Part shown: one piece after another, positions 21,301-30,300 of the stretch
Layout of the letters: each line of letters starts with the position of its first letter
Position numbering within the stretch: position 1 is the first letter of the stretch
Assembly (NCBI GenBank): GCA_001803235.1
Contig: MHBL01000288.1
Span: 1-33,272 of the forward strand
Length of the DNA stretch: 33,272 nt
Source of the DNA: Lentisphaerae bacterium RIFOXYA12_64_32
Lineage (GTDB): Bacteria > Verrucomicrobiota > Lentisphaeria > Oligosphaerales > YB12-FULL-65-16
Reading direction: 5' to 3'
The notes under the pieces: generated by a model
What the model saw: the letters and a program-made list of their open reading frames with translations, nothing else
The model's database searches: none
Told to the model about the DNA's origin: nothing
Translations under genes and position numbers: made by a program

Positions 21301-24245
21301 TAAACCGGGGAACCGCGGATGCCGATCACGACGGCGTCCCTGACTGGGCGGAAGACTCCGACGGCGACGGCCTGAACGACCTCAGCGAGTACTACTGCGG
21401 GACAAGCAGCAACGCCAGCCAGGATTTTGACAACGACGGCATGCCTGACCTGTGGGAGGCGGAGAATGACTTCATCCCCACCAACCCCGCCGACCGCAAC
21501 TTGGACGCTGACAGCGACGGCCTCTCGAACTACGAAGAGTGGCTCGCAGGCACCGACCCGCGCGATCCCGACACTGACTACGACGGCCTCGGAGATAAGG
21601 CGGAAATCACCGCAGGAACAGACCCTCTGAAATGGGACACCGACGACGATGGTCTGGAGGACGGCGCCGAGGTCTATACGTACCACACAGACCCGCTCGA
21701 TCCGGACTTCGATGACGACGACATGCCCGACGGCTGGGAGGCCGCTCACGACCTGGATCCATTGGTCAATGACGCGAATGCCGACCCTGACCATGACGGG
21801 CTCGTCAACCTGCAGGAGTTCCTGCACGGCTGCGACCCGCACAAGGCCGACTCGAACGGGGATGGACTCCAGGACGGCACGCCGATCCGGCTTGCGGGCC
21901 TGGCCACGTCGTATGTCGTCAAGGAAGGCGGCAACATAGCCATTTCGCTGTATCTCAACGGCAAGCCTGGCACGGTGGCAACCGTGACCGCCACGCTCAG
22001 CGGCGCTCCCGCGTCCGTTACCGTCGCACCCTCATCCGTCGCGTTCACGGACGTGAACTGGAACCAACCCCAACTTCTGACCCTGACGTGGCCGGTGGAC
22101 GCGTCGGAAACCGTCGATCAGACCGCCGATCTGGTCCTTACACTGAGTTTCCAGGGAAATCTCTGGGAATCCTTCACTCGCACGGTCCCCATCGTCGAAC
22201 ACGATTCGGGACTGCCGTTGCGCCTGCCGTCGGTCACCCCCATCTACGTAGTCGAGGGTGGCCACACCAGCCTCCCCGTCAGCCTGCGGTATCCCCCGTC
22301 GGCCGACGTCACGGTCAGCCTGTCTCTCGGTACGGTCACCGACGCGGCGCTCACCCTCGCCCCACTGTCCCTCACGTTCACCGCCGCGAACTGGAACGTG
22401 CCGCAGTATGTGCTCCTCTCCTCTTCCGTGGACACGAATTCGTCCAACGGCAGCGCGGTCCTCAGCGTCACCACGATTGGCCAGACCGCCGCCATCAATG
22501 TGGTGGAACTGGACACCCAGAATCCAGTCAATCCGGCGGTGGTCCTGACCGACGCCGCTTTGCGCACGGATGAAGTCGTCCGCCCCGTCGATGGGCAGTT
22601 GGCCATGTACTACGCGTTCACCGGCCCGGCCGACGCGGTCGTTCAGGTGTTGGACAACGGCCAGGATGTCACGGCCCAGTTCACCATCAACCGCAGAAAT
22701 GGCATTCTCGAACTGCTCTGGTCGGCGCCCGTGCCCGGACTGCACAGCTTCACGCTGCGGTTCGCCAAGGACGGGTGGTCTTGTGGCCAGACGATCACGT
22801 TCCTGGTCGATTCCGCGTCGCCGGTCACCACAGCCACGGCATCCGCCAGCCCGGTGAACGGCTATTACACCGCCCCGATCACGATCGATCTGACCTGTTC
22901 GGAGAGCAACGCCACCATCTACTACACGCTGGCCGGCTGTACGGTCGAGCCCGGCGACCTGCAGACCAGCTCGGGGCGCCCGCCCGTGCTCGGCATCCAG
23001 GTCAGCCGCAATTCCATCCTGCGGTTCTTCGCGGTGGACGCGGCGGGCAACCGGGAGACGGTGAAGACGCAAGCCCTCCTGTTCACCCCCATTCCGGCCG
23101 GACCGGCGTCGTGCTGGATGATGATGATTGGCACGGGGGCCGCCACCGTCGCCTGGACCGCAGTGGTGCCTCAACCCGCGCACTACCGGGTCTACCGTGC
23201 GAGCGGCACGCTCGATGTTGCCATGCTCAAGCAGAGCCAAGCCTCGCACTTCCCGCCGCCACAGGAACTGCGTTTGCCGCAAGGAACGGTACTTGGAACG
23301 ACGACTTCCTTCGGCGACGTAATCGGTCCGCCAGGCGCCACCTACTGGTATGGCGTGACCGCCGTGGACGCTGACGGGATCGAAAGCTCGCTGTCACCGC
23401 TGGCATCGGCCGACGTCAACTGGAGCGGCGCCACACAGAACCTGGCAGACGCAAAGAGGATGGCCACGACCTGGCTCCTCGCCAGCCAACTGCCGAACGG
23501 TTCCTGGGGCGATCCTTTGGCGGACGCGCAGCACCAGGCCCTGCCGGAAGACCACGCGCGGCTGATCAAGACGAATCAGGCGTTGCGGGGACTGCTGGCG
23601 GCAGGTGTGCGCAACCCTGGCGTCTGGCAGGGGTTGGCCTTCATCCGCGGCGCGGACCGGAACTGCAACCGGTTCGCGGGCGAGACGTATTACACCCTGC
23701 ACTACGGTGCACAGCAGGCCCTTTCCTGGAACGCCACTCACGGGCTGTTCTTCCTGGCTGACACGGTTCCCAACACCAGTCCTATCCAGGTGCAAGGCTG
23801 GGGGCTTGGACCTCAGCGCCTGTTCAGTCCCACCCCGGTAGAAACCGCCCTGGGGATTCTGGTGTGCAGGATCACCGATACGTTCAGCCTCGCACTCGAT
23901 TTCGATTCGGCCACAGTAGGGCGGTTCGGCTGGCAGCCCGGCGGCGCCCCCAGCGTGTTCGTCTCCGCCATGGTCTACAACGCATTGGGCGCTATGGGCG
24001 TCGCCTACGATGCAACCTGGATCGTGAACGGTCAGACCTCGGCCGGGGCTTTCGGCAATGGCGTGGCCGGCGTCGCTGATACGGCCGCGACGGTTGTCTG
24101 GTTGCCCGCTCTGAATGATACCCAGAAAGCCAATGCCAGGAACTATCTGATCTCCTGTCAGCAGCCGGACGGTTCCTGGCAGAACAGTGATTCCGCACCG
24201 GACCCCCACCTGACGGGGCTCTGCCTGGAGGCGCTCTGCAAGTGA
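9315..24245 (+). CDS. Giant exported mosaic adhesin-like protein with alpha/alpha-toroid C-terminus
   Basis: 4976 aa. The AGAGGA at 9307-9312 fits the second ATG (9321) better than 9315. A signal peptide ends near YALAG. In order (residues approximate): InlB-type repeats 178-312; jelly-roll-like 315-509; TSP3-like Asp repeats 511-606; more InlB-like 606-883. Eight alternating Calx-beta-like (VPEGGSATFTVAL) and InlB-like (GYHFVNWT) units follow at 889-2256. Next come LamG-like domains 2330-2770; Asp repeats 2941-3113; a right-handed beta helix 3117-3476 (repeated GGG turns, closing in IGADEFY); more Asp repeats; another LamG-like domain; a GWNLISFP module 3819-3982; Asp repeats; two Calx-beta-like copies; a chitobiase C-terminal-like fold ~4506-4592 (YYTAPITIDL, NATIYYTL); Fn3 ~4594-4706; and a toroid 4707-4976 with QW-like LLASQLPNGSW and LISCQQPDGSW. 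No sorting signal is seen. Likely a very long surface or secreted fibre. Confidence 0.85.
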   Translation: MAMALTKTMLGTLLNLRSLPVLMRVRPLARGAALGAMLAFAGAVCVMPRAAYALAGQESGDGGPNVPIVPPDDDEVTPPPPSLWQYGAIAWYLEIDSEMGRPFEGVKSYEPGAIANWSVTSPCRQTAQQRFVAHRATWHSANYQFQTAGNETEVTPADHGSITMNGNIVLTVAWQKQYYLDVSVGEHGSLDIGDGWVDAGTLTITASPESHYHVVWSGDVPDDRLTANPLVLNMDQARTVAASFELDTHTVTVEAENGSTTGAGTYPYGTVIELTATPNPNYDFAGWGGDLAGSESPKTVTVQGDMLVTASFTRSPRFSRQRLSVDGAHGAWFELYTDFSGGWESDLSVWGRTASVSSYLDQVVLARDGAGSLTDDFEADAVGDPPAGWTFNTAWGDRGLVRVVDTPVAAGLRALHVTTDASGPQGVFKAGSALDAGFSLAFDAYVPAGVPASTAVGSIVFDGVAVTLATDDAGAILALIENPGVGNAVTVAELTAGAWHHLVLEMEREDDTDADGLADAWEVAQFGDLAQGATEDPDDDGLDNLDEYYAGTDPNAPDTDADGMPDGWEWTNRLDPTADDAAANADGDDYTNLQEYQNGTDPNVVTYALTIASSHDGVDNLGTPQGAGLFDAGTTVAWSVTTPVPAAADGKRYAAQPASGSVVLDDHTTVTVNWSIEYRVTATATAGGSVDFTSGWFGSGAAVTVTATAATHYHLAAWSGDTVGATIDGNSITVAADQARNVTAEFEMDTYALTILSDRGDPAGAGQYPYGSMAIWAVTSPVDGEPGQRFVADEASGQVTVFEDTTVAVRWTTQYSFDLAAEHGGASGAEPGWYDEGTQRTLTRQDPDPGYHFLRWEVNGAPAGSDSGLVVTMQGQKQVVAVYELNAVGLDVSATDVTVQEDGTNTFTVALTAQPTATVTVTVARAGGDSDIGVGDGAALTFTTTDWGLPRTVTLAAALDADAGNGQAVIEVSGLGLDSATVTAIEVDIDANLTVTDGTGSGVVRKGVAAPIAADTPATGYHFANWTVSPEGAGALGDASQASTTVTLAADAAVTAHFALNEVRLILSATAVQVPEGGSAGFTVALSAQPIADRTVTATWSSANADLSVTGDASLTFTTDNWATPQTVTLSAAEDNTDAADETGVLSVGAAELTPLDVAVTSVDNDYTLTATAAHGTTNLSHTSVIASDAGAVTIAATPDPGYHFVNWTVFPVGTAVPGDASQASTTVTLSADATVTANFALNEVRLVLSVTQVQVPEGSSASFTVALTAQPVASRTVTVSRTSGSDKLSVTGNPELVFTTGDWESPRTVTVSAALDNDDAADETATFTVAAADLAPVSVGATAVDDDHTLTIAQPEHGTTTPSGSMVVAAGAGAVEIAATSDAGYEFVNWTGDVAGVANVSAASTTITVIANAAIGANFALSNVQLRVSARQVAVPENGTATFTVALTHEPAGNVTVTVERSSGDTELSVQTGSSLTFTTTDWETPRTVTLQAATDNVDATRAAVFTVSSSYAGVASVQVAATSVDNDFAATVTHDGSGTTAPDGVGVQVSGSTPLGIGIVATPQDGHHFVNWTAAPSSAGTFANPTAASTTITLTADATVTAHFALNDVRLALSATQVQVPEGGSATFTVALSAQPVANRIVTVSRTSGSDKLSVTGNAEFIFTTGDWDSPRTVTLSAAQDNDDVASETAVVSVDAAGLSPVDLAVTSVDDDLALAVTPGAHGATSPSGVSFLTAGTGPVAINATADDGYHFVNWTGDVGGVANVNSASTAVSLTANSSITANFAPNNAQLSVSTASLTVPEGGTRTFSVALTAQPTGAVTVNVARVTGDVDLTVTGDATLTFESGNRPWNVPQAVTVTAVEDDDTTSDNAGFQITAEGMNPVSVSANSVENDATLTVAHGSGTGVVTMGVATGIAAEAPPTGYHFDRWTAAPAGAAAFADPTQASTSVTLSGNATVTAGFAANQPRPVVTPATVQIAEGSTATFTVALSEQPAGDVTVTVARTTGDTSLTVDLGASLVFGTGNWDEPQTVTLATAEDNADVDAGMAAITVTGPGTATATVTAIEQDNDFILRVVSAGNGYVTPSGSNVCAKDAEVPLLAVADPGYHFDHWTVSPPDAGVLGNASLASTTVTVSANATVTATMAVNNVQLAGSTTSLPVPEGGSASFTVALTARPLADTTVQIAVQPGGDPDLSVQSGATLTFTTGNWNAPKTVTVHAAPDNGNAANGQALLTVSGGAATPVTVTATEIDDDFTLTVSVQGDGETDHAGTSVHVANAVITIAAIPGPYQQFAGWTGEVPAGHASDNPLDLTMDAPKSVTATFTPASTVYHARLTAGDSYTPWTNVPADFSSGPGSDLTVAVESGRKLYIDNAALAVAGTSTLADDFETGSVEAFPAGWTVTPAGGDATGIAIVESPVAAGARALRLQAAGAAVGSVRTGSAADGDSVTELDVYVPATQATNTLLATIWFGQVAVCITTDANGIPLASLANPPRDGVLAAVPLRFHAWQHLRLEIDKAADSDTDRLADDWEMQHFGNLTSGAEADPDGDGLTNFQEYRYGMDPLDDDVAQLADPATAYTCGFGSDADAPIVVGPLDGQAKWLVLQGDAQVVAETDPNDGAATGKNVLELASGAIVAHFFEPGTATVMWQTVRCMLQPHVLDDPADIDPTLNVFFDVDQNGRLAVLGPQGFQTDADPGRVIQAGEWHRVVVRFDYAAQTCDLYLDTELVFEDVPFRNAGATGYDAFRFGGGSAPVVLGSVAVGTATPPGLSGATADLYAYTFTVKPGTSLLSVPLEIVEANGVACTSPPDVERVFPRNVFDTVRELGRDGHYRPASQIEPGHAYSVENRWDYPHLVSIVGRVPAAATRILWPGWNAVGPLSADASAWMYVAGVAANAVYAYDDGEFGEGKQVSFTDLFVRPGAGYLVRCTAASDLTITLRSANVDADGMADVWEAWYLPGPDHEMGYDDHDADGLTNLHEFLIGTDPADADSDHDGLSDGQEILGFNFNGHVIHTDPRNPDSDGDGISDGDEAAGILVGTTTYWTNPANADTDGDGLADNDEVRLGTDPTRSDTDGDGLADGAEVSVYGTNPAKADTDGDGLGDKWEIDHGLRPDRANPLQAAIDAAHDGETVTVLPGTYSGGLRFPTARTVTLSGSNPADWTVIQSTILQLPVGGQGAVVTFDGTPAGTALIGVTVTGGSDSGIVCRNTAQARVSGCEVRNNSGVNGGGIRCDTNAAVTVAGCAIRGNDADDGGGVYADAQMTLSGCRISDNWAGVAGGGYCAADNNQRPQQIVNCIFTGNSAQYGGGLQLSYNMPQVTVANCTIVGNTARIFSAGTQRYGAGGGVYLRSPAGNQQYLTRILNSIIHGNTGSDLERLESVWVQRGFSGSWRSNYRYNYDNMTNCCVPANVTGGVNMIHADPLLDSDFRLAYPSPCVDAGANDPILSAFTTDFFGDPRIFPANGKVDIGADEFYDQDSDHDGMSDGLEVAHGWNPYVADPDSDGDGLPDVLEALLGTDPHKADSDGDGLDDHWELTASLLLLGDDAVDGTGPAIDPPALRRCRVLLQTGFLAAYGFNPASADTDGDGILDGRSDTDGDGMSDINEYLLGGIADFRVPDGYLRPPDDIDFSEQTGGGGGGYNTSPSGFFTLSPPPLSNGESYSLKRWQNVANEPNTFIWISFVCRFQTAHVLPDELVPLSLDLPDAPRRLDNLAFDLVGRRLYVWHYDPAASAWRWSKVSDARVHPDEWLSISIRYDYAELTAEIWLDGVLQTTVGITSLTGNFRGFYADAQGLAGNLDLSYIGVFDPPDHNEGAPIHAVYHLDYGWNLISFPFYSTKGLRKYANIVPCMWAWDPATQRYVKPQTIRKGAAYWVYCATPGGKTIMVSGWAGATNPAAQDEYTLETRQIALVQGWNFVGPATEISVAGARIAGSDGRYGPVWYWNTTTGKYDKAAWDNPDLLQWGRGYWINMISVQAPMNLLRDSDFDWLDDASEPSVNRGTADADHDGVPDWAEDSDGDGLNDLSEYYCGTSSNASQDFDNDGMPDLWEAENDFIPTNPADRNLDADSDGLSNYEEWLAGTDPRDPDTDYDGLGDKAEITAGTDPLKWDTDDDGLEDGAEVYTYHTDPLDPDFDDDDMPDGWEAAHDLDPLVNDANADPDHDGLVNLQEFLHGCDPHKADSNGDGLQDGTPIRLAGLATSYVVKEGGNIAISLYLNGKPGTVATVTATLSGAPASVTVAPSSVAFTDVNWNQPQLLTLTWPVDASETVDQTADLVLTLSFQGNLWESFTRTVPIVEHDSGLPLRLPSVTPIYVVEGGHTSLPVSLRYPPSADVTVSLSLGTVTDAALTLAPLSLTFTAANWNVPQYVLLSSSVDTNSSNGSAVLSVTTIGQTAAINVVELDTQNPVNPAVVLTDAALRTDEVVRPVDGQLAMYYAFTGPADAVVQVLDNGQDVTAQFTINRRNGILELLWSAPVPGLHSFTLRFAKDGWSCGQTITFLVDSASPVTTATASASPVNGYYTAPITIDLTCSESNATIYYTLAGCTVEPGDLQTSSGRPPVLGIQVSRNSILRFFAVDAAGNRETVKTQALLFTPIPAGPASCWMMMIGTGAATVAWTAVVPQPAHYRVYRASGTLDVAMLKQSQASHFPPPQELRLPQGTVLGTTTSFGDVIGPPGATYWYGVTAVDADGIESSLSPLASADVNWSGATQNLADAKRMATTWLLASQLPNGSWGDPLADAQHQALPEDHARLIKTNQALRGLLAAGVRNPGVWQGLAFIRGADRNCNRFAGETYYTLHYGAQQALSWNATHGLFFLADTVPNTSPIQVQGWGLGPQRLFSPTPVETALGILVCRITDTFSLALDFDSATVGRFGWQPGGAPSVFVSAMVYNALGAMGVAYDATWIVNGQTSAGAFGNGVAGVADTAATVVWLPALNDTQKANARNYLISCQQPDGSWQNSDSAPDPHLTGLCLEALCK
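11983..16080 (+). repeat. Eight ~540-bp coding repeats (Calx-beta-like plus InlB-like)
   Basis: Unit starts are near 11983, 12508, 13051, 13591, 14152, 14692, 15226 and 15770, a period of about 540 bp (180 aa). Each has a ~100-aa beta-sandwich with an EGGSATFTVALSAQP-like opening and a W..P.TVTL motif, followed by a ~75-aa InlB-type segment with GYHFVNWT and ASTTVTL. Two more degenerate Calx-beta-like copies lie far downstream, at about 21895-22520. Non-adjacent units 3 and 5 are the most alike. Confidence 0.85.
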
Positions 24246-24300
24246 CGCGCGGACGTTGCGATCCCCGCGCCAGATCGGCATATTAGGGAGACTTCGATCC

Positions 24301-27300
24301 ATGACAACCCTACGCATCAGATCCGAGTCCGGTTCCGGTCCCTCGCAGGCGCGGAAGCGGGCCGTCCTGACCCTGCCCTTGGCCGGGTGCTTCCACTCCG
24401 GCACGGTCTTCCGCCTCAGACGCGCCGTCGTGCTCGTCGGGGCGTTGTTCGCCGCGTGCCTTCTGGCCGCCCGGGCACGCGCCTCGGATCCCTTTCTTGA
24501 CGAAAAGACCGACGAGTGCGACATCACGGCTCCCGAGCTAATCAAGCTGGCCGAGGATCTGCACCACAGCCCCGTCGACATCCTCAACTGGGTCTGCAAC
24601 GAGATCACAACTGAAGTCTACGCGAAGTCCCGCAAAGGGGCCTTGACCACCTACTACACGGGAGGCGGGAATAACTGGGACAAGAGCTCGTTGCTGATCA
24701 CGCTGTTGCGGATCAGCGGCATCCCGGCCCGGTATGCGCTGCGGGGCGAAACGCCGTACGTGGAGGCGTGCGTTCCCGAGAAGGCGGTCAGCGGCGCATC
24801 GACTGGCGGCGCCAGCCTGTGGGTTCCGCTTGTGCCTTGGATCAGTTTCGTGCCCGCGACTGGGGCGTATGGGGGACTGAACCTCTTCCCCAAAGGGGTG
24901 ATCCCGGCTGAACTCAACTTCAGCTTTAAGGACTACCGCGCCAGTTTCAACGTCAAAGACCCGATCGAGCTGTTCGAGGAGCAAATCCAGGCTTACCTGA
25001 AGCAGAACTACAACGGCAAGTCGCTGGCGGACGTCGGCCTCAAGCGGAACATCATTCCCTGGGACTTCCATCTGCTCCCCGCTGTGCTTCCTGAACTTAC
25101 ATGGACGGGCACCGTCACCACCTCGGCGACAGTGCCGGAAGACTACCGCGCCTGGGTCGAGATCAGGCTGCAGACGACGGCAGGCTTCACCCGTACAAAG
25201 AAACTCTACCTGGCCCAGATCGCCTCGAAAGCCCTGGTCCTGGATGCGCCGGTCTCGGAGGCGAACTGCGTACCAGTGCTGAAACTCGATGGGGAGGCGC
25301 TGACATGGGTCAACGTGACCGGGTCTTTGGGCGCGACCGAGAGCTTCGTGCCTGTCTTCACGTTCAGCGATCGCACGGTTCTAGATGATGGCACGGTTCG
25401 GGATAGCACGGTTCAGGCACGCCCGGCGCACAAGCCCGGCGTGCTTGCGGCCCTGAACTTCGACGTGCTCTCGGCCAGTGCCCGCTGGGCGCGGAAGCTC
25501 AAGTCCGACCTGAACCTGGCCACGTATCCGGCCAGCGGCACGCGGGAGCAGCAGACCGCCTACCTGGCGAAGGCGGCAACATTTCTGGCGAACGGTTATT
25601 TCCTGCGCTGGCAGAATGCGGTCCGCCGGACCGATGAACTGCTCTACTGCCTTCACGACTTCGAGGATATGCCGTGCTTTGTCCAGATCTATGCGCAGCC
25701 CGACCTGGTCGCCGCCGACCCCTCCGATCTGACGCCGCTCGATATCACCGCGCCCTGGCACTGCGACGCGGCCGTGTTGAACCACGGGGGTCTGTACACC
25801 CCGGACGGCCAACCCTACGCTGTCGATTCGCCCATCAACCTTCTGGAAATGGACCTCAGCGGCTACGCCTCATCCAAGAACGAAGCCGCCATCTTCGAGG
25901 ACTTCCAGGGCTCCCCGGCCCTGAGCACGGTGGCCGGACTGATGGCCGCCAACAAAGCCGGCATCGGCATCGCCGAGATTCACCGCGACGACTCGGACCC
26001 CACGAAGGTTTCCTACCAGGTCGGCAACGGGTCCGTTGAGTCGTACGATCTGCAGCAACTCAAGGGGCAGTTGTGCCGATTCGCGCTCAACACCAACAGG
26101 AGCAGACTCCGCAGCGGTCCCATTGACGACGACCAGTTCAGCGCGATCGAGTACACGGCGACCCTCGGTCCGGGAACCATTTCCTTCGACTACGCCGTGT
26201 CCAGCGAAGAAGGTCATGATTTCCTCGATCTTTACATTTTCTATACGGACGCCCAAGGTCTGGCTCAACGGATAGAGAGGAGGTGGGCAGGAGAGATGTC
26301 CGGCCATTTCTCGTTCACCAACACCCTTTCCGCGAGGAGTTTCAAGTTGCGGTGGGTGTACGAGAAGGACGACGGAGCAGCCGTTAACGCAGACATGGCC
26401 TGGATCGACAACGTCTCCGTCCCTGTCGTGGGGACGCCTGGCGTGACCTTCACCTTCGAAGCTGGCGAGTCGTTTCCCGGTCCCGGCTGGAACAGATACC
26501 CAGACCCCAACGGCAGCGGCAGCGTCGCGCCCTGGTCGATCGTCACGGACTCGCCCCTGCCGGACGAACTGGACGAGAGCACCGTGGATGCCGTCTACAG
26601 CAAGGTTTGTGCGCCGGTCAGTTTGCGCCAGGAGACCACGGTCATCATGCCGGTCAAGAAAGTGACCATCGAGAAGACCTACCAGAACATCACCCACAGC
26701 CTGACCGCCTCCGTCAGACTCGAGAGAACCATAACGAAGAAACAGGACGGGCACGGCGGCCTGTATGTCTACTCGGTCGAGAACGCCTATCTCTACGACC
26801 CCGGCTACGCCAGTGGCACCTCCAGCGGCAGCGGCGGTGCCTCCATGGACTTGCCTGACTACGCACTCGTCAACGACAGCGATTTGACAGCCCTCGGTCT
26901 GCTCGACGGCAACAGTGCCACCGCCGGACAGGTGACAGGGCAGAACACGACGTCCGACGGCCTGACCAGTACTGGGGTTGCTTCTGAGAAGACCGGGTGG
27001 GTTGAGCGACTGTTGAGCGCGGTCGCCGATCCCATCGACCCGGTCAGCGGCGAGTTCTACGCGGAGGAACTCCCTGACATCGCCATCGCGGCCCCGGGCG
27101 CCGACCTGTCGGTCCAGCGCACCTACCGCAGCCGCATTGACTACCACGGCCCATTCGGTGAAGGCTGGGCCTGGAACCACGGCGAGATGCTCGTCCTCAC
27201 CACCGATGGTGGCATTCTCTACTATGACGAGCGCCAGACCGCGCACCGGATCAAGGTCGACCCCACCACCGAACTCTGGACCTACCCGCCCGGGGCCGAT

Positions 27301-30300
27301 TTCCGCATCCAGAAGTTCTCAGATGGCACGTATACGGTCACGGAGAAGGATCTCACCCAACTGAAGTTCAAGTCCGATGGACGCCTCCATAGGAAGATGG
27401 ACCGCAACGGCAACTTCTTCGACCTGGCCTACGGCGCCAACAACCTGCCGGTCTGGGTCTCCGACCGCCTCCTCCGCCGCATGACGTTCACCTACGACAC
27501 GGTCCAGACCACGCGCGTGGCCTGCGTCACCGACCCGCTCAACCGCAAGTGCTGGTACGTCTACGGCGGCGCGAACTCGAACGCCGGCCGCGTCAGCACG
27601 CAACTCACCACCCCCGTTCAGACCGCCCTGGCCACCGCCCTGCGCCAAGCTGCCGGACTTCCCGAGGGCACTCCGGCCGTCACGTCTGCCGTCGCGCTCG
27701 GCGACGCTGGCGACCTGGTCGCGTACATTGACCTAGGCGGCAACGTCACAGTCTACAAGTACCTGCAGAATCAGACCGACAACCCGTCCAACAACCACAA
27801 CCTGTGCACCTACTTCCTGCCCAACGGCGACTACCTCGAGGTCGGGTACTTCAAGAACGACACCGTCTCGTACCACCGCAACGCCAAGGGCGACACGTTC
27901 CACTTCCAGTACAGCTTCCTCAACCGCTACGCCGAGACCTGGAACGAGTCCGGCTACTTCCGCAAGATCTTCTGGGACGAGGGCGGCAACGTCACCCGCA
28001 TCTCGACCGAAGACAAGACCATCGAATCCAAGACCTTCGATGTTAACCACAACTGCCTGACCAGCACCGACGGCAACGGATACAAGACTACGTTCGAGTA
28101 CACGGACGAAAACGGTATAGACGACGGCCGCAACACCCCGAAGAGGATCACCACCCCCGACGGGGGCGTGCGCAGGTACAAGTACTTCTACGCCGGCACA
28201 ACCGCGAATGACTTCTTCCGCCTCGTAAGCCTCAGGACATCCGACCCAAAGGCCAACGCCGGCGGCGTTGACACGCCGCGCTACGTGACCGAAACGGCCT
28301 TCACCAACGGGGTCACCAACCAGGGCAACATCGAGTCCATCACCTACCCGGCCGCCGCCGATGGCCAGCTTCAGCGCCGCACCGCCTACACCTACGACAA
28401 GTATGGAAACCGCACCTCGGCCGTTGAGCAGCAGGGCACAGGCAACTCCTTCTTCAACATTCCATACACCTATACGACCAGGGACTACGACCCGACCTAT
28501 TACACCTGCCTGCCCAAGAAAGAGACCGACGGCTATGGCAACGTCACGCAGTATGCCTACGACGGTGCCTTCAACCTGCGCATCGGCCGCGTCGCGACCG
28601 TCACGCGCCCGGATGGCAGCCGCACCGCGTTCGAGTACAACGCCCTGGGCCAGATCACCCTGAAGAAGGACTACCGCGACCTGACTTACACAAGCTCGTT
28701 CGATACCGAGTTCTCCTACGACTGCAACCGCCAGCTCGTGGCCACCATCATCGCGCCCACCGCGCCCAACCGCGCCGTCACCACCAACCTCTACGACATC
28801 AGCCGCGACATCGTGTCCGGCGCTCAGATCGCGGCGGTCGTCGACCCCCTCGGCTACGAGGACTTCCGCGAGTACGACGCGGTGGGTAACCTGATCCGCC
28901 AGACCGACCGCAACGGCAACGTCACCACCTTCGAGTACGATGGCCTGAAGCGGCTCGTCGCCCGCACCGACGCCCTCGGCAACCGCACCACGTTCGACTA
29001 CGACGGCAACGGCAACCTCATCACCCAGACCGACGCGCGTGACAACACCACCCGGTTCGAGTACGACGCCATGAACCGCAGGACCAAGGTCTGGCCGCCG
29101 TCCGTCACGCCCGCCTTCGGCGACAGCCACACGCCCAAAGCCACCGAGTATGCGTACGACCTCAACGGCAACCTCGAATACGAGACCAGGTACAAAGCCG
29201 AGACCGACGCTGCCGGCGTCAAGACCCGTTACGAATACGACCGCCTCAACCGCCTGGTCACGAAGACCATCAACTTCGGTGGCGCCGAAACGCGCGTCTG
29301 GCACTACGAGTACGATGTGCTCGGCCGTATCACCCGCGAGATCGGGCCCAGTGGGCACTACACCCAGACCGAGTACGATTCGCCGCAGTACGGGTTGCGC
29401 AACGTCGTGACCAGTCGGTACGAGAAGGTCAGCGACGGCGTCTACCAACTCCTCGCCCGCACCATCACGTTGGCCGATGAACTGGGCCGGCCCAAACAGA
29501 CCATCGACCCGCGCGGCAACTCGCACTACACCGAGTACGACCCGCTCGGCCGCAAGAGCCGTGAGTATGACGACTCCGGCCCGTGGACCGAGTACGTCTA
29601 CGACGACGTGAACAACCTCTCCACGCTACGCGTCCGCGATTCCGTGTCGCTCGCCATCGTGTCCGAGACCCGGTACGCCTACAGCCTGCGCGGCGAACGC
29701 ACCCGCACCGCGCGCGTCCTGCAAGTCCCGGACGGCGGCCCCGAGGTCGAACTCGCCACCGGTGCCGTCCACGACCCGAACGGCAACCGCATCGTCAGCA
29801 TCGACGAGGACGGATTCAGCACCGTCACCGGCTACGACGCGCTCAACCGCAAGATCACCGTCACCGACCCGCTCGACAACACCAGCGTCTTCGAATACGA
29901 CGCCAACTCGAACCTGACCACGGTCTTCGATCCCGCCCAGGGCCCGACAGACTACGGCTACGACGAACTCAACCGCCAGACCTGGGCGCTGGACCCCTCA
30001 TACAAGATGGTCACTGCGGACTACGACGACCTTGGCCGCGTTCTGGCCCGCAAGCAGGTGTCCGACCGCACCACCGGCGACGGCATCGTTACCCGCACCC
30101 TGTACAACGCCTTCGGCGAACCGTGGACCGTCACCGAGGCCGAGGCCACGCCCGATCAGGCCGTCACGGAGTATCACTACACGCCTGACGGTCAGCCGTC
30201 GACCGTCACCGACGCGAACACCCACACCCTCGGGTTCGCCTACGACGGCGCCGGCCGTGTCATACTTGAGACCGATGCGGACGGGGTGACGACGCGGGAA

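Noticed and set aside
22032..23282. 416-aa minus-strand open frame in the giant gene
   Set aside because: Shadow of the coding strand; composition and lack of motifs fit antisense translation.
24256..24300. TTG start giving 15 extra residues on the Rhs protein
   Set aside because: No ribosome site, whereas ATG 24301 has AGGGAG ten bases upstream.
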